Positions 8,639 through 17,334 of a stretch of 64,000 nucleotides of DNA are shown here, piece after piece (position 1 is the first letter of the stretch; each line of letters starts with the position of its first letter). Position numbers and translations under genes: made by a program. Below the pieces are notes generated by a model. That model was given only the letters and a program-made list of their open reading frames with translations. It searched no databases and was not told the origin of the DNA. Origin of the DNA: Bradyrhizobium sp. 186. Lineage in GTDB: Bacteria > Pseudomonadota > Alphaproteobacteria > Rhizobiales > Xanthobacteraceae. Location: assembly GCF_023101685.1 (NCBI RefSeq), contig NZ_CP082165.1:124001-188000 (forward strand), in the 5' to 3' direction.

Positions 8639-9388
8639 ATGAACAGGCTTGAAGGAAAAATCGCACTCATTACCGGTGGTAATAGCGGCATTGGTCTTGC
8701 GACGGCAAAGCAGTTTGTGAACGAAGGCGCGCATGTCTTCATCACGGGCCGTCGTGATCCCGAATTGGCCGCGGCAGTCAAAAAGATCGGACGAAATGTA
8801 ACCGCCGTGCAAGGAGACGTATCGAACCTTGGCGATCTTGATCGCCTGTTCGCACAGATCAAGCGGGAGAAGGGCAAGCTCGATATCGTATTCGCCAATG
8901 CCGGTATGGCGAAGTATGCCGCCCTCGGCAAGATAACCGAGGAGCTCTATGACTTGACCTTCGGCATCAATGTAAAAGGTCTGCTTTTCACGGTGCAGAA
9001 GGCGCTTCCGCTGCTGTCGGACGGCGCCTCGATTATCCTGAACGCTTCGATCGTTGCCAGCAAAGGGTTGGCGTCGAATAGTGTTTATAGCGCCACAAAG
9101 GCCGCTGTGCGCTCCTTCGCACGGACATGGACGACGGATTTGAAGGGGCGTCGCATTCGCGTGAACGCGGTAAGCCCGGGCTCTACCGACACGCCAGGAC
9201 TAAGCGATCTGCTAGCTTCCGGCGAAGCGGGCCAGGAACGCTTGAAGATGATTTCCAACACTGTCCCGCTCGGCAGGCTCGGCACGCCCGACGAGGTCGC
9301 CAAAGCCGTGGTGTTTCTCGCATCCGATGACAGCAGCTACATCACGGGAACGGAATTATTTGTGGATGGCGGCTTCGCACAGGTATAG
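8639..9388 (+). CDS. SDR-family oxidoreductase, 249 aa
   Basis: Classical short-chain dehydrogenase/reductase, cytoplasmic, NAD(P)-dependent. Seen: cofactor motif TGGNSGIG near residues 12-19, NAG near 88, catalytic Ser in [13 protein letters not shown] with catalytic Tyr and Lys, and a C-terminal [16 protein letters not shown] precedes ATG 8639. The substrate is unknown. A hairpin with a T-run follows at 9475. Confidence 0.93.
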   Translation: MNRLEGKIALITGGNSGIGLATAKQFVNEGAHVFITGRRDPELAAAVKKIGRNVTAVQGDVSNLGDLDRLFAQIKREKGKLDIVFANAGMAKYAALGKITEELYDLTFGINVKGLLFTVQKALPLLSDGASIILNASIVASKGLASNSVYSATKAAVRSFARTWTTDLKGRRIRVNAVSPGSTDTPGLSDLLASGEAGQERLKMISNTVPLGRLGTPDEVAKAVVFLASDDSSYITGTELFVDGGFAQV

Positions 9389-9758
9389 GCAATTGCGGAG
9401 AATTCCTGCAAATCCACCTGATCTAAACACCCAGGTCTTCACGGCAAGATTCGCTAAACGCAGGAAGCAGATCGACGGCGAACGCCGTTTTTCGACGAAT
9501 GAGCGGTTAGGCGGACGATCGGAGGAAATATCGCAGATTTGCGTCGTGTGGGGAAAGGCGGTAGCGGTCTCTCGCTACCAAATTTCTACGATTTTGCCCG
9601 CTTTCCTTTGATCTTCTGCGATCCCTTGCGCTCAATGGTAGCGCCTCGTCAGTGCCAACGTTCGAATTCGTCCCATGAACTCGGACATAGGGTTTGAGGA
9701 AAAGCTCAGCTGGCGCGTGATGCCGATCCTCCGCACATCAACTCAAATGCTATTTGCT
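9389..9758. other. Gene-free stretch after the SDR gene
   Basis: No coding region is recognised. It holds the terminator-like hairpin at 9475-9492 and a second strong hairpin at 9560-9579 (7-bp stem GGTAGCG / CGCTACC, 6-base loop) without a T-run. Confidence 0.5.
9475..9492 (+). terminator. Terminator hairpin after SDR gene
   Basis: Stem ACGGC / GCCGT, loop GAAC, followed by a run of T (9488-9492). It lies 87 bases after the SDR stop codon. Confidence 0.5.
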
Positions 9759-9820
9759 TTACCAGTAGCGAGCGCTTAGCCAGGTGCGGGCGAGAACACA
9801 AAACGCGACCTGATGACCTC

Positions 9821-10124
9821 TTACGGCGCTGTCTGAATGTCCGCTTGCGCCAAAAAGCGGCGTTCGGTGGCCGCCGCAAACGTGAATGGCGCATCGCCCG
9901 ACCAGGCCGGTCTCGATCGCTCCGGCAGATAGCGCTTCAAGCAGCGGCGCCGCCGCCGGAAACTCCTTCCACTCGATCTTGTAGGGAAGATCCTTGAGAA
10001 CGCCGGCGGCTTCCATCACAGCCTGCGAATTGCTCTTCTGGTCGCCGACGCGCAGCGTGGTTTGCGCGAGGGTTGGATGAATGGCTGCGACGATAATCGC
10101 GACGCAAAGCGACAGGACTCTCAT
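9821..10124 (-). pseudogene. Truncated, frameshifted ABC solute-binding protein (sulfonate/SsuA type)
   Basis: N-terminal third of a periplasmic binding protein: a signal peptide (MRVLSLCVAIIVAAI, cut near LAQ), then LRVGDQKSNSQAVMEAAGVL and FPAAAPLLEALSAGAIETGLVG, as in aliphatic-sulfonate or nitrate-type proteins. After GLVG the frame breaks. Dropping one G near 9900 restores the expected DAPFTFAAATE, which then meets a TAA at 9821-9823. About two thirds of a normal gene is missing. Its ATG overlaps the stop of an upstream frame (ATGA), so it was once the second gene of an operon. Confidence 0.8.
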
Positions 10125-10129
10125 TCTGC

Positions 10130-10480
10130 CGCAACGCCTCGGCTGTTCTGAAACTCCGCGATCAGGCGGCGCGTCGCCGGAATCAACTCACGGCCATAAT
10201 CATTGCGTCCGAGTAAAGCCATGCGCTTGAAAGCGACTCTTTGCCCTGCGCAGTTTCCGGCTTCCACCACCCGTGCGGAACGCGTATCAAATTTTTTGGC
10301 ATGTAAGGGCGCAGCTCAAAGATTGAATGCATCTGCCCCCCGCTCGTTTCGATACGCGCCCACGCTCCCTCTTCCAGACCATACTCCTGGGCCGTTTCAG
10401 GATTTACAAACAGCTTTGGTTCGGGGTTTGGCAAGGCAAGACACGCCTCGCAACTGGCGCTAATTTCACTGGCAAATCAT
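10130..10480 (-). pseudogene. Remnant of a molybdopterin oxidoreductase C-terminus
   Basis: An 83-residue frame (10183-10434) reads PEPKLFVNPETAQEYGLEEG, WARIETSGGQ and IRVPHGWWKPE. This is the molybdopterin-dinucleotide-binding domain found at the C-terminus of formate dehydrogenase/nitrate reductase-like enzymes. The rest of the enzyme, more than 600 residues, is absent. A different frame then continues as YGRELIPATRRLIAEFQ to a TGA overlapping the start of the binding-protein remnant; whether that tail belongs to the same gene is unclear. Confidence 0.65.
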
Positions 10481-11112
10481 TGTCCGCCGTGCTTCGCCAG
10501 AAGCATTTGAGCTAAATCGATGTTCGGTTCGAACTTGTCGCGGGTGCGCGTGTACAAGGCGCCCTCCATGCGGCCTATAAGGTCCATATTCTCAGCATCA
10601 ATATGAAGACGATCGGCGTCGAGAACCGCTTCGTCGCGAACATGCAACATAACAATGCGGCCCAGGATTAAACTGAAATTTCCGAGCCGAATTTCCTGCA
10701 TAAACTTGCATTCGAAGGACGCTGGGCTTTCGGCGATCCGTGGTGGCGCCACTCGTTCACTCGGCGATGTCGAAAGGCCTACGGCTGAAATCTCACTCAC
10801 ATGCGATGGAAATGGCATAGAGCTCGCCCGCATCTTCTCCGCAGCAGAAAACTGAACCAAACTAACGACAAATTCCTCCGTTGCGCGGATGTTGAGACAG
10901 GTGTCTTTTGGCTTCGATCCCCCATTCCGGCCTACACCGATTCCGACCGTCGCGGGCTCCGTACCAAACACATTGAAGAATGAAAATGGGGCAGCGTTTA
11001 CAAGTCCATTCTTGTCTTGAGAGGTTACCCATGCAATTGGGCGCGGTAATACCGTCGCCAGCATCAACTTGTACCGCATATCTTCTGTAAGCGTTTCGAA
11101 GTCAAATTTCAT
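10477..11112 (-). CDS. Flavin reductase-like domain protein, 211 aa
   Basis: Member of the flavin-reductase-like domain family (FMN-binding split barrel). It probably uses NAD(P)H to supply reduced flavin to a partner monooxygenase, or binds FMN for its own reaction. Seen: LATVLPRPIAWVTSQDKNG near 18-36 and NAAPFSFFNVFG near 39-50, both typical. Complete length. It is divergent from the LysR gene at 11347, with a TGAC-N5-GTCA box between them. A degraded copy of its N-terminal codons survives at 17226-17300. No partner monooxygenase lies beside it. Confidence 0.88.
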   Translation of the reverse strand: MKFDFETLTEDMRYKLMLATVLPRPIAWVTSQDKNGLVNAAPFSFFNVFGTEPATVGIGVGRNGGSKPKDTCLNIRATEEFVVSLVQFSAAEKMRASSMPFPSHVSEISAVGLSTSPSERVAPPRIAESPASFECKFMQEIRLGNFSLILGRIVMLHVRDEAVLDADRLHIDAENMDLIGRMEGALYTRTRDKFEPNIDLAQMLLAKHGGQ

Positions 11113-11318
11113 AGGATTCTCCTCGTGAGTGCATGCACTTCGATACTAAGCTTTTCTCCCAACCGATCACCGACGAAAGCAACTGTATCGTTTGAAGCTG
11201 CGCCTAGAATGTAACTTGAAAAAGAAACAAGCTTCGTTCTCCAGCCTGACCTGCCGACTCTGAGAAGCTATTTGCTGCTGAGGAATGATCAAAACAAACG
11301 AAATAAAGCACTGGAAAT

Positions 11319-11333
11319 GTGACTTTGTGTCAC
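11319..11333. promoter_or_regulatory. LysR-type box GTGAC-N5-GTCAC
   Basis: Perfect inverted repeat of five bases with a 5-base spacer (TTTGT). It contains the T-N11-A core expected for LysR-family operators and lies 13 bases before the LysR start codon, in the divergent promoter shared with the flavin reductase gene. Similar boxes occur at 14997 and 17143. Confidence 0.6.
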
Positions 11334-11346
11334 CTATTTGTGGCCT

Positions 11347-12231
11347 ATGAGCACAATAGCTTCAATCCGCCACTTATCGGCCCTCCGCGCCTTCGAGGTA
11401 GCTGCGCGTTTACTGTCGTTTCACAAGGCCGCTCAGGAACTGAATCTGACGCCATCCGCCGTGAGCCATCAAATTAGAAGGCTGGAGCTCGAACTCGGAC
11501 AACGACTGTTTGTGCGCGAATCTCGGTCCGTACGGCTGACCCCTGCGGGAGAAACACTTCGAGGTTATACACTGCGGGGCTTTTCAGAACTTTCCCGAGG
11601 CGTAAGTGCGATCGTTGATACGGCGGCCTCGTCGGAACTACGCGTAAGCGTCGCTCCCGCCTTCGCTGCTCGTTATCTTACGGCACGCGTCGCTGAATTT
11701 GAGCGATCAAACCCGAAACTCAAACTTAATCTTGATGTGAGCCAACCTCTTATCGATCTGACCGACGGAGAATTCCACGCGGCTGTTCGACTTGGCTACG
11801 GTGGCGGTCCAGGGCTCCATTCGGAAATCCTAGCACGCGTTACATCGGCGCTTGTATGCTCTGAGGCGCTGGCGTCTAAAATCGCCAATGTGGACGATCT
11901 GAGAAATTTTACGCGAATCGTGGTGACCCAATTGAGTCACGAATGGGACACTTGGTACGAGGCAATGGGAAAGAATCCCATTAAGCCAAACCGTTCCCTC
12001 CGCTTCACACCAATGTTAGATGGAATCCAAGCCGCCATCGATGGGATTGGCGTCACTATAGCTCCGATTATCATCATCGAAAAACATTTGCGCGATGGGC
12101 GCCTCGTTATGCCATTCGAGCAAACATTCGACTCTAAGGCATCGTATCTCCTCTTATGCAGAAAAGGAGAGGAAACGTCACATCGAATTATGCGGTTGCG
12201 CAGCTGGATAAATCGGATGATGCAAGAGTAA
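11347..12231 (+). CDS. LysR-family regulator, GcvA-like, 294 aa
   Basis: Transcriptional regulator with an N-terminal winged helix (about 1-65: AFEVAARLLSFHKAAQELNL, TPSAVSHQIRRLE, LFVRESRSVRLT) and a periplasmic-binding-like effector domain (about 90-290). It resembles the GcvA subgroup. An in-frame TTG at 11338 would add three residues; ATG 11347 is chosen, with no clear ribosome site for either. It is divergent from the flavin reductase and probably controls it through the box at 11319. The broken LysR at 15035 is a relative. Confidence 0.9.
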   Translation: MSTIASIRHLSALRAFEVAARLLSFHKAAQELNLTPSAVSHQIRRLELELGQRLFVRESRSVRLTPAGETLRGYTLRGFSELSRGVSAIVDTAASSELRVSVAPAFAARYLTARVAEFERSNPKLKLNLDVSQPLIDLTDGEFHAAVRLGYGGGPGLHSEILARVTSALVCSEALASKIANVDDLRNFTRIVVTQLSHEWDTWYEAMGKNPIKPNRSLRFTPMLDGIQAAIDGIGVTIAPIIIIEKHLRDGRLVMPFEQTFDSKASYLLLCRKGEETSHRIMRLRSWINRMMQE

Positions 12232-12466
12232 ATTACTCTCATCTGCTTTCTCCAAATCCTTAACGCTCCCAATCTTTGTCAGGTTGAGGAACGTCTTGCA
12301 CTCGGGCCATAATCGCTCAATATGCGAATCGGCGGCTTGAGCTGTCTCGCGCTTACCTAGTATGGCTTGCGCGCGGTGCGAATCGAGGGAATTAAGTTCC
12401 CCCGAAACGCCCAATCGCAGAGGTTAATCCGACGGGGCGATTGGATGTCCGTTCCAATTGCCCGCG

Positions 12467-14857
12467 CTATCGTCCCTTAAAGTCCGGTGCACGCTTTTCC
12501 ATGAAGGCTTGAACGCCTTCTTTGAAATCTTCCGACGAAGTTAATCGAATTACTTCTGCAGGCAAGTCTGCCAGCGCAGCGCGTGGTCCTTCCTCCCTCA
12601 TTTTGCGCACCGATGCGAGGGCGGCAACGACGCCGAGCGGAGAATTTCTGGCAATACGTTGCGCTATCTCCATTGCGTGTTTGAAAACGTCTTCCGCCGG
12701 CACCACCTCTTGCACTAGGCCCATCTGAAGAGCTTTTGTCGCTGAGAAATCATCGGCGGTGAGAATATAGTAAAGCGCGTTCCCAAGACCAATCTTGGGT
12801 GGGAGATTAACTGTACCGCTGCCGAACGGGAATAGCCCACGCGCAACTTCTTTTTGGCCGAATACGGTGTCGTCCGCTGCTACGGCGATGTCACTGGCAG
12901 CGACAAGCTCAACTCCCAGATTGAGGCATTTGCCATGCACGGCCGCCACGACTGGCTTTGTACGTCTTCGTGCGTCAGGTTGAACCTCGATAAAGTCAAC
13001 AAGCGTAGGGTCGAATCTCAAGTCCCCGCGCGCGGCCAGCGGCCCGGCGCTCACCGTGTCCAATCCCGAACTAAAGACAATTCCATTGGCGTGCAGCACG
13101 CCAACCTTTAATGTTGGATCATCTTCCAGCATTGTCAGAGCCCGGCCGAGACCCCTGAACATATCCATATCGAACGCGTTCATCTTTCTTGGGCGATCAA
13201 GGCAGATCGATAGAACGGCGCCGTGCCGGGCGACGACGACCCGATCTTCCAACCTATTCGATGAAGCGCTGCTAACTGCGCGTTGCTCTCGCTCTCGAAG
13301 AACCAAGATGCGTCGCAGGATTTTCCCCGCGGGTGTCTTTGGAATTGCGTCGATAAATTCGATCTCACGTATTTTCTTATAGGGTGCTACGCGCTCGGCC
13401 ACATAATCGAAGAGTTCCTGTTCGGTTACATTGGCGCGCTTCACGACAAATGCTTTGGGAACCTCGCCGGCCTCTGAGTCCGGACTCGCGACCACGCCCG
13501 AATCGGCTACCGCCGGGTGCGTTAGCAAAACTCCTTCGAGTTCAGCAGGGCTAATTTGGAAACCTTTGAACTTAATAAATTCCTTTGCCCGGTCGAGTAT
13601 GAAAATATGACCGTCCGGGTCAATGCGGCCGACATCGCCGGTCCGAAGCCAGCCATCTTTATCGATAGCCTCTTCCGTGGCGGTGGCATTTTTAAAATAG
13701 CCCTTCATGATGTTAGGACCGCGCAACAGAAGCTCGCCTTCTTCTCCTGGAGGCAGGGGCTTGCCGGTGCCTAACTCTACAATTCGCGCTTCCATTCCGC
13801 GGTAAAGCGTCCCAACGGAGCCGAACGCGCTATCCGGCGCGTCGATCTCGGATATCGTGCCGACTGTCGTGGTCTCTGTTAAGCCCCAGGCGTTGATAAT
13901 GGGTACGTTCATGCGCTTAGAGGCTTGCTTCATAACCTCCGGATTGATTGGCGATGCCCCCGTGATCACGAGCCGCAGACTGCTCAAATCAAAATGATCG
14001 ACGAGTGGATGTTTGGCGAACATCTGAACGATGGGTGATACAACCGGGGCGAGTTTGATGCGTTTTGTTTCGATAAGCTTGAGGACGACCTCAAAATCAA
14101 AACCCGGCAAAACAATCAATGTGCAGCCGTTGCTCAGGCTGCATCCAACAAAAACAACAAGTCCGTAGATGTGGAAAAAGGGAAGTGCGGCGAGAACGAT
14201 TTCGTCTTTCTGAAATTGTTGCTCCCTTGCCCGCAATTGCTCCACGCCGGCGACAAAATTTCGACCGGTCAAAATTACTGCTTTTGGCAGGCCGCTTGTT
14301 CCGCTGGAAAACAGCAATCCGAGTGGATCGTTGGTAAAATCTCTCGTTCGCTCTTCAAGAAGTGGTGTTGCTTTGAGCATCGTTTCAAACGACGATGGTC
14401 CTTCTGCACCGCCGATAACGATCGTTTCCTTCAGATTCAGATTTTCGATGGTTTTATCAAGTTTCTGAAGTACTTGTGGTGTCGTGATTAGGCGGGTCAC
14501 GTCGGTTAGCTTCAGCAGCTTTTCGACCTCGTTCGGATCAGCAAGAGGATTGAGGGTGGTAAAAACGCCGCCAGCGTGCGCAATGCCCTGAACCACGACT
14601 GGATACCAGATAGTGTTCGGCATGATGACGGCGGTGACTTCGCCGAGTTTGAGCCCCCGCTCAACGAGCGCGCCCGCAAAAGCGCGGATATGCTGTGCAA
14701 GCTCCTTATACGTGATTTTTTCTTCCGAAAGGCCGTCAACGAGAGCGACCCTATCGCCGTACTGCTCAATGGCGGTCAAAAAATACTCGGAAAACGACGT
14801 CTCGGCTGGCTCAAATTGTTGTTTTGCGGCAACGTTGAATGCGACGCGATCGGACAT
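12467..14857 (-). CDS. Fusion protein: 4-coumarate-CoA-ligase-like acyl-CoA synthetase + enoyl-CoA hydratase, 796 aa
   Basis: A bifunctional enzyme that would activate an acid to its CoA ester with ATP and then hydrate or cleave the enoyl-CoA. The ligase half spans about 1-520: ATP motif SSGTSGLPKAV near 185, GLTETTTVG near 323, GWLRTGDVGRIDPDG, and the C-terminal PAGKILRR with catalytic Lys near 505. The crotonase half spans about 534-796, with Glu650 (in GVELVAASD) and Glu670 (in QKEVARG) spaced exactly as the catalytic pair of hydratases. No stop or frame break lies between them. The frame is open to 15010, but ATG 14857 follows AAGGAG and begins the ligase domain. It is divergent from a broken LysR gene with a TGAC-N5-GTCA box between. 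A feruloyl-type ligase/hydratase-lyase is possible but unproven. Confidence 0.9.
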   Translation of the reverse strand: MSDRVAFNVAAKQQFEPAETSFSEYFLTAIEQYGDRVALVDGLSEEKITYKELAQHIRAFAGALVERGLKLGEVTAVIMPNTIWYPVVVQGIAHAGGVFTTLNPLADPNEVEKLLKLTDVTRLITTPQVLQKLDKTIENLNLKETIVIGGAEGPSSFETMLKATPLLEERTRDFTNDPLGLLFSSGTSGLPKAVILTGRNFVAGVEQLRAREQQFQKDEIVLAALPFFHIYGLVVFVGCSLSNGCTLIVLPGFDFEVVLKLIETKRIKLAPVVSPIVQMFAKHPLVDHFDLSSLRLVITGASPINPEVMKQASKRMNVPIINAWGLTETTTVGTISEIDAPDSAFGSVGTLYRGMEARIVELGTGKPLPPGEEGELLLRGPNIMKGYFKNATATEEAIDKDGWLRTGDVGRIDPDGHIFILDRAKEFIKFKGFQISPAELEGVLLTHPAVADSGVVASPDSEAGEVPKAFVVKRANVTEQELFDYVAERVAPYKKIREIEFIDAIPKTPAGKILRRILVLREREQRAVSSASSNRLEDRVVVARHGAVLSICLDRPRKMNAFDMDMFRGLGRALTMLEDDPTLKVGVLHANGIVFSSGLDTVSAGPLAARGDLRFDPTLVDFIEVQPDARRRTKPVVAAVHGKCLNLGVELVAASDIAVAADDTVFGQKEVARGLFPFGSGTVNLPPKIGLGNALYYILTADDFSATKALQMGLVQEVVPAEDVFKHAMEIAQRIARNSPLGVVAALASVRKMREEGPRAALADLPAEVIRLTSSEDFKEGVQAFMEKRAPDFKGR

Positions 14858-14996
14858 GGCGACTCCTTGAGAGCGATAGGCGCTCGCGGCGACGCTAAGG
14901 TTCGAGGCCTCATCAGAGTTTGCGCCGCCTATCTCTTGTGACGGCCGATAAATACTTTCAACGACGAGGCGGCAACTGAATAAAACGATAGTCAGT

Positions 14997-15009
14997 TGAC
15001 TCGCTGTCA
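14997..15009. promoter_or_regulatory. LysR-type box TGAC-N5-GTCA
   Basis: TGAC and GTCA flank TCGCT in the divergent region between the ligase-hydratase fusion gene and the LysR remnant at 15035. It has the same core and spacing as the boxes at 11319 and 17143, placed 25 bases before the LysR start as a self-regulatory site would be. Confidence 0.5.
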
Positions 15010-15034
15010 TCTATTTTTCGCATCATGGTAGCAC

Positions 15035-15409
15035 TTGAACCCATTCGCCAGTTTTCTGGCTTTACGCTCGTTCGAAGCAGCAGCGCGCTTAAGTTCGTTT
15101 CAGCAGGCTGCCAACGAGCTAAATCTGACGTCATCTGCGATCAGCCACCAGATCAAACGTCTGGAAGACGAACTCGGTCAAAAGTTGTTTGTTCGCATGC
15201 AACGCAAGGTTTATCTCACCCCATCGGGCGAGACTCTTTACGCATCTGTTTCGGGGGCATTCTTGGAGATATCGCGAGGGCTTCGGGCGATTAATGCGGA
15301 TGTTGATCCGGCTGAACTCCGCGCTAGCGCGGCGCCCTTGTTTGCCGCTACATATCTAACATCATGCATCGGTCAATTTGAGCGCGAGAACCCCCGCGCG
15401 CGGCTCGCG
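15035..15409 (+). pseudogene. LysR-family regulator, N-terminal fragment
   Basis: Winged-helix domain and first strands of the effector domain: LALRSFEAAARLSSFQQAAN, SSAISHQIKRLEDELG, LFVRMQRKVYLTPSGE, and ATYLTSCIGQFERENPRARL. The start is a TTG at 15035. Homology to the intact LysR at 11347 runs until about residue 125. The frame then passes into unrelated sequence (a VOC domain) and stops at 15433. About 170 residues of effector domain are missing, so it cannot be a functional regulator of the usual kind, although its DNA-binding domain is whole. Confidence 0.85.
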
Positions 15410-15411
15410 CG

Positions 15412-15809
15412 TGGCTACCGAAGCATCAGTTGAAAAGATGGATCTCGTGGTCATATCGACGGCCAATCCCGAGCGCGCGGCAGCGCTTTATGGCGCACGC
15501 CTGGGTCTTGATCTTTCCTTCGACAGGACCAATCGAGAGACTGGCGGACGCCTGATGCAATTCGGTGTGGGTGATATGCTGATCGAGGTGATGTCCAATC
15601 CCAGTCGCGAGGCCGATGGCAAGCCGGACGCGTTGTGGGGGATTGCGTGGTCGGTCGTTGACGCGGACGCCGCTCGTGCTCGTCTGGCCGCGGGCGGCCG
15701 CAACGTGTCGGACGTCAAAACCGGTGCAAAACCCGGCACGCGCGTGTTCACCCTGCGCGATGGGACCTGCAATGTGCCGACGTTGTTCGTGCAATACGTC
15801 GCCGAATAG
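15412..15809 (+). pseudogene. VOC/glyoxalase-like protein, C-terminal fragment
   Basis: The sequence reads ASVEKMDLVVISTANPERAA, YGARLGLDLSFDRTN and FGVGDMLIEVM, ending at a stop at 15809. This is one complete module of the vicinal-oxygen-chelate fold, of the type found as the second half of two-module glyoxalase-like proteins. No proper start or ribosome site is visible; it is joined directly to the LysR fragment. It is probably a transplanted gene end rather than a working gene, though a start at the internal ATG near 15438 cannot be excluded. Confidence 0.65.
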
Positions 15810-15875
15810 TATCCTTCGTCCCAGCGCCGAAGCGAGAAATTACTCGTTTTTTGCGGGATATGAATCCGGGACGCA

Positions 15876-16583
15876 TTGTCCCGCCGGGTCGTACGGGTCG
15901 TAATAGGATCAAGATCGCTGCTTGTGCTAAGCACGACCGAAGGACTGATAGAGCATTGGCTACTACCGCGCGTAGCAAAACTTCGTCAATTGAACGGTCG
16001 TTTGAATCTGGAGGTTATTTCCTCTCTCCAGCAGCAAAGCATCGCGACCAACGATCTAGATTTTGTAATCCGGATGGGAGATCCCGGCGAGAATGAGCTT
16101 GTTGGCAAGAGAGTCGCGACGGCGGCGTTTGGGATATTTGCATCGGAACGATATCTAGCGACCCACAGACCGCTGAGATCGCTGGACGATATGCAAGATC
16201 ATGACATCATCGGTCACACGTCGGATTTTTCTGGATTTCAAAGTGAGCGCAGGGGCCAGTTACCACTCTTTACGCAGTTTTCTGCTGCGGCCGCGAAACG
16301 AAGCGTTCTTCGGGTAACGCCGCTCGCTAATCATTTTGCGGCGGCGGCGCACGATTTGGGGCTGGCATTCCTTGCGGTCCCCTTTGCGTTAGCCGAGGGG
16401 CTTGTTCGAGTATTGCCGCAGGAAAATGCAACGCTAAATGTCTGGCTGCTGCGCCGGAAGGAGAGCGATCTGCGAAAATTGACAAAGGAAGTTCGCCGTT
16501 TTCTGGAGGGCGAGTTTGCGAATTCACAGGAATGGCTCGCAGGTGAAACGCAATTACGGAAGGCAAGCCGCCGGAAGCCATAA
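15876..16583 (+). pseudogene. LysR effector-domain fragment
   Basis: C-terminal two thirds of a LysR-family protein: LLVLSTTEGLIEHWLLPRVA at the start of the effector domain, LDFVIRMGDPGENELVGKR, ERYLATHRPL, and FAAAAHDLGLAFLAVPFALA. No helix-turn-helix precedes it. It is not simply the missing end of the fragment at 15035, because both pieces contain the first strand of the effector domain, so they come from two different genes or a duplication. The frame is open for 235 codons from a TTG. Confidence 0.75.
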
Positions 16584-16600
16584 AGGCGGTCCGTGCTGTT

Positions 16601-16786
16601 TTGCTGAACCGCAACCCCCTCTGTACGTTTCTTCCCATCGAAGCAGATCAAATCGTGGGAGAAATGCTCAAGCGTGCCAAGAGCGTCGGGCAGCCTGCAC
16701 CCCTGTCGGAAGTCGTTTATGCTCATCTTAAGGCTTACGAGGCACGTCGTGCGCGCGAGCAGCAGGCGCGGTCCGGCCAAGCTTAG
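16601..16786 (+). pseudogene. Fragment resembling ketopantoate reductase C-terminus
   Basis: A 61-codon frame containing PIEADQIVGEMLKRAKSVGQ and then PLSEVVYAHLKAYEARR. This is the C-terminal helical ending typical of the PanE/ApbA-like 2-dehydropantoate reductase family in rhizobia (family recollection). The NADP-binding domain and most of the protein are absent. Confidence 0.55.
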
Positions 16787-17142
16787 TCGATGTATCGGCG
16801 GTGATCACGCAGGCGCGGCCTCTGCGGGAGTTGAGGCCGCACCCACTCTTAATCTCAGGCGATAAGAAAAGCGTGTGCGTTATGGACGTGAGGGTGCTGT
16901 AAACTTGGTTTGATCGGGGAACCCTCGCTCATTGCTAAGAATAAGATTTCCGGTGTTCCGAATTTAAAGCCTTGCTCGACGTCAACCGAAAGCGCCGATG
17001 AGGGGATGCATTTCATCGCGCCAAGATATTTCAATCTGACGCCCGAATTGATGCACCGTCTTGGGTCGGTCCGCATGTTGAGACTGGGCCTGTTTTGTTT
17101 TCAGAGGAGTTCTCTCGATTGCACGCTCAATTGGGGAGGTAG

Positions 17143-17157
17143 GTGACTAAAAGTCAC
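17143..17157. promoter_or_regulatory. Orphan LysR-type box GTGAC-N5-GTCAC
   Basis: Inverted repeat GTGAC / GTCAC around TAAAA. Same arms and spacing as the box at 11319. Here it lies 69 bases before the flavin reductase remnant, as expected if the whole divergent promoter was once duplicated. It may still serve the SDR gene at 17335. Confidence 0.5.
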
Positions 17158-17225
17158 GCCGCCAGGGCTTATTTCGTTTGCCACCATTGTTGGTCGCGCG
17201 GCATTGTCAGCAACAAATCCGTTTC

Positions 17226-17300
17226 AAGTTAACGCTGGCGACGGTATTGCCTCGGCCGATTGCTTGGGTGACCTCTCAAGACAAATACGAATGCTGGTCT
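17226..17300 (+). pseudogene. Remnant of flavin reductase N-terminus
   Basis: Reads KLTLATVLPRPIAWVTSQDK, nearly identical to residues 15-34 of the intact flavin reductase at 10477-11112 (KLMLATVLPRPIAWVTSQDK). DNA identity is also high by eye. Translation then becomes unrelated. It is a duplicated fragment cut off at the downstream side by the SDR region. Confidence 0.75.
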
Positions 17301-17334
17301 GAGTCTCATTGGTAGCGCAGGGAAATTCTCAATC

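Larger units (their letters stand above)
16787..17334. other. Gene-free stretch with promoter and flavin reductase remnants
   Basis: No intact gene. Contains the LysR-type box at 17143-17157 and a broken copy of flavin reductase codons at 17226-17300, described separately. A 78-codon plus-strand frame (16910-17146) and a 73-codon minus-strand frame (16855-17076) match no family I recognise. Confidence 0.5.

Noticed and set aside
9560..9579. Strong hairpin as small RNA or terminator
   Set aside because: No T-run follows and no promoter is seen; it may be incidental.
15025..15294. ATG-started frame at the LysR remnant
   Set aside because: The ATG is in a different frame from the helix-turn-helix text; the LysR frame starts with TTG at 15035.
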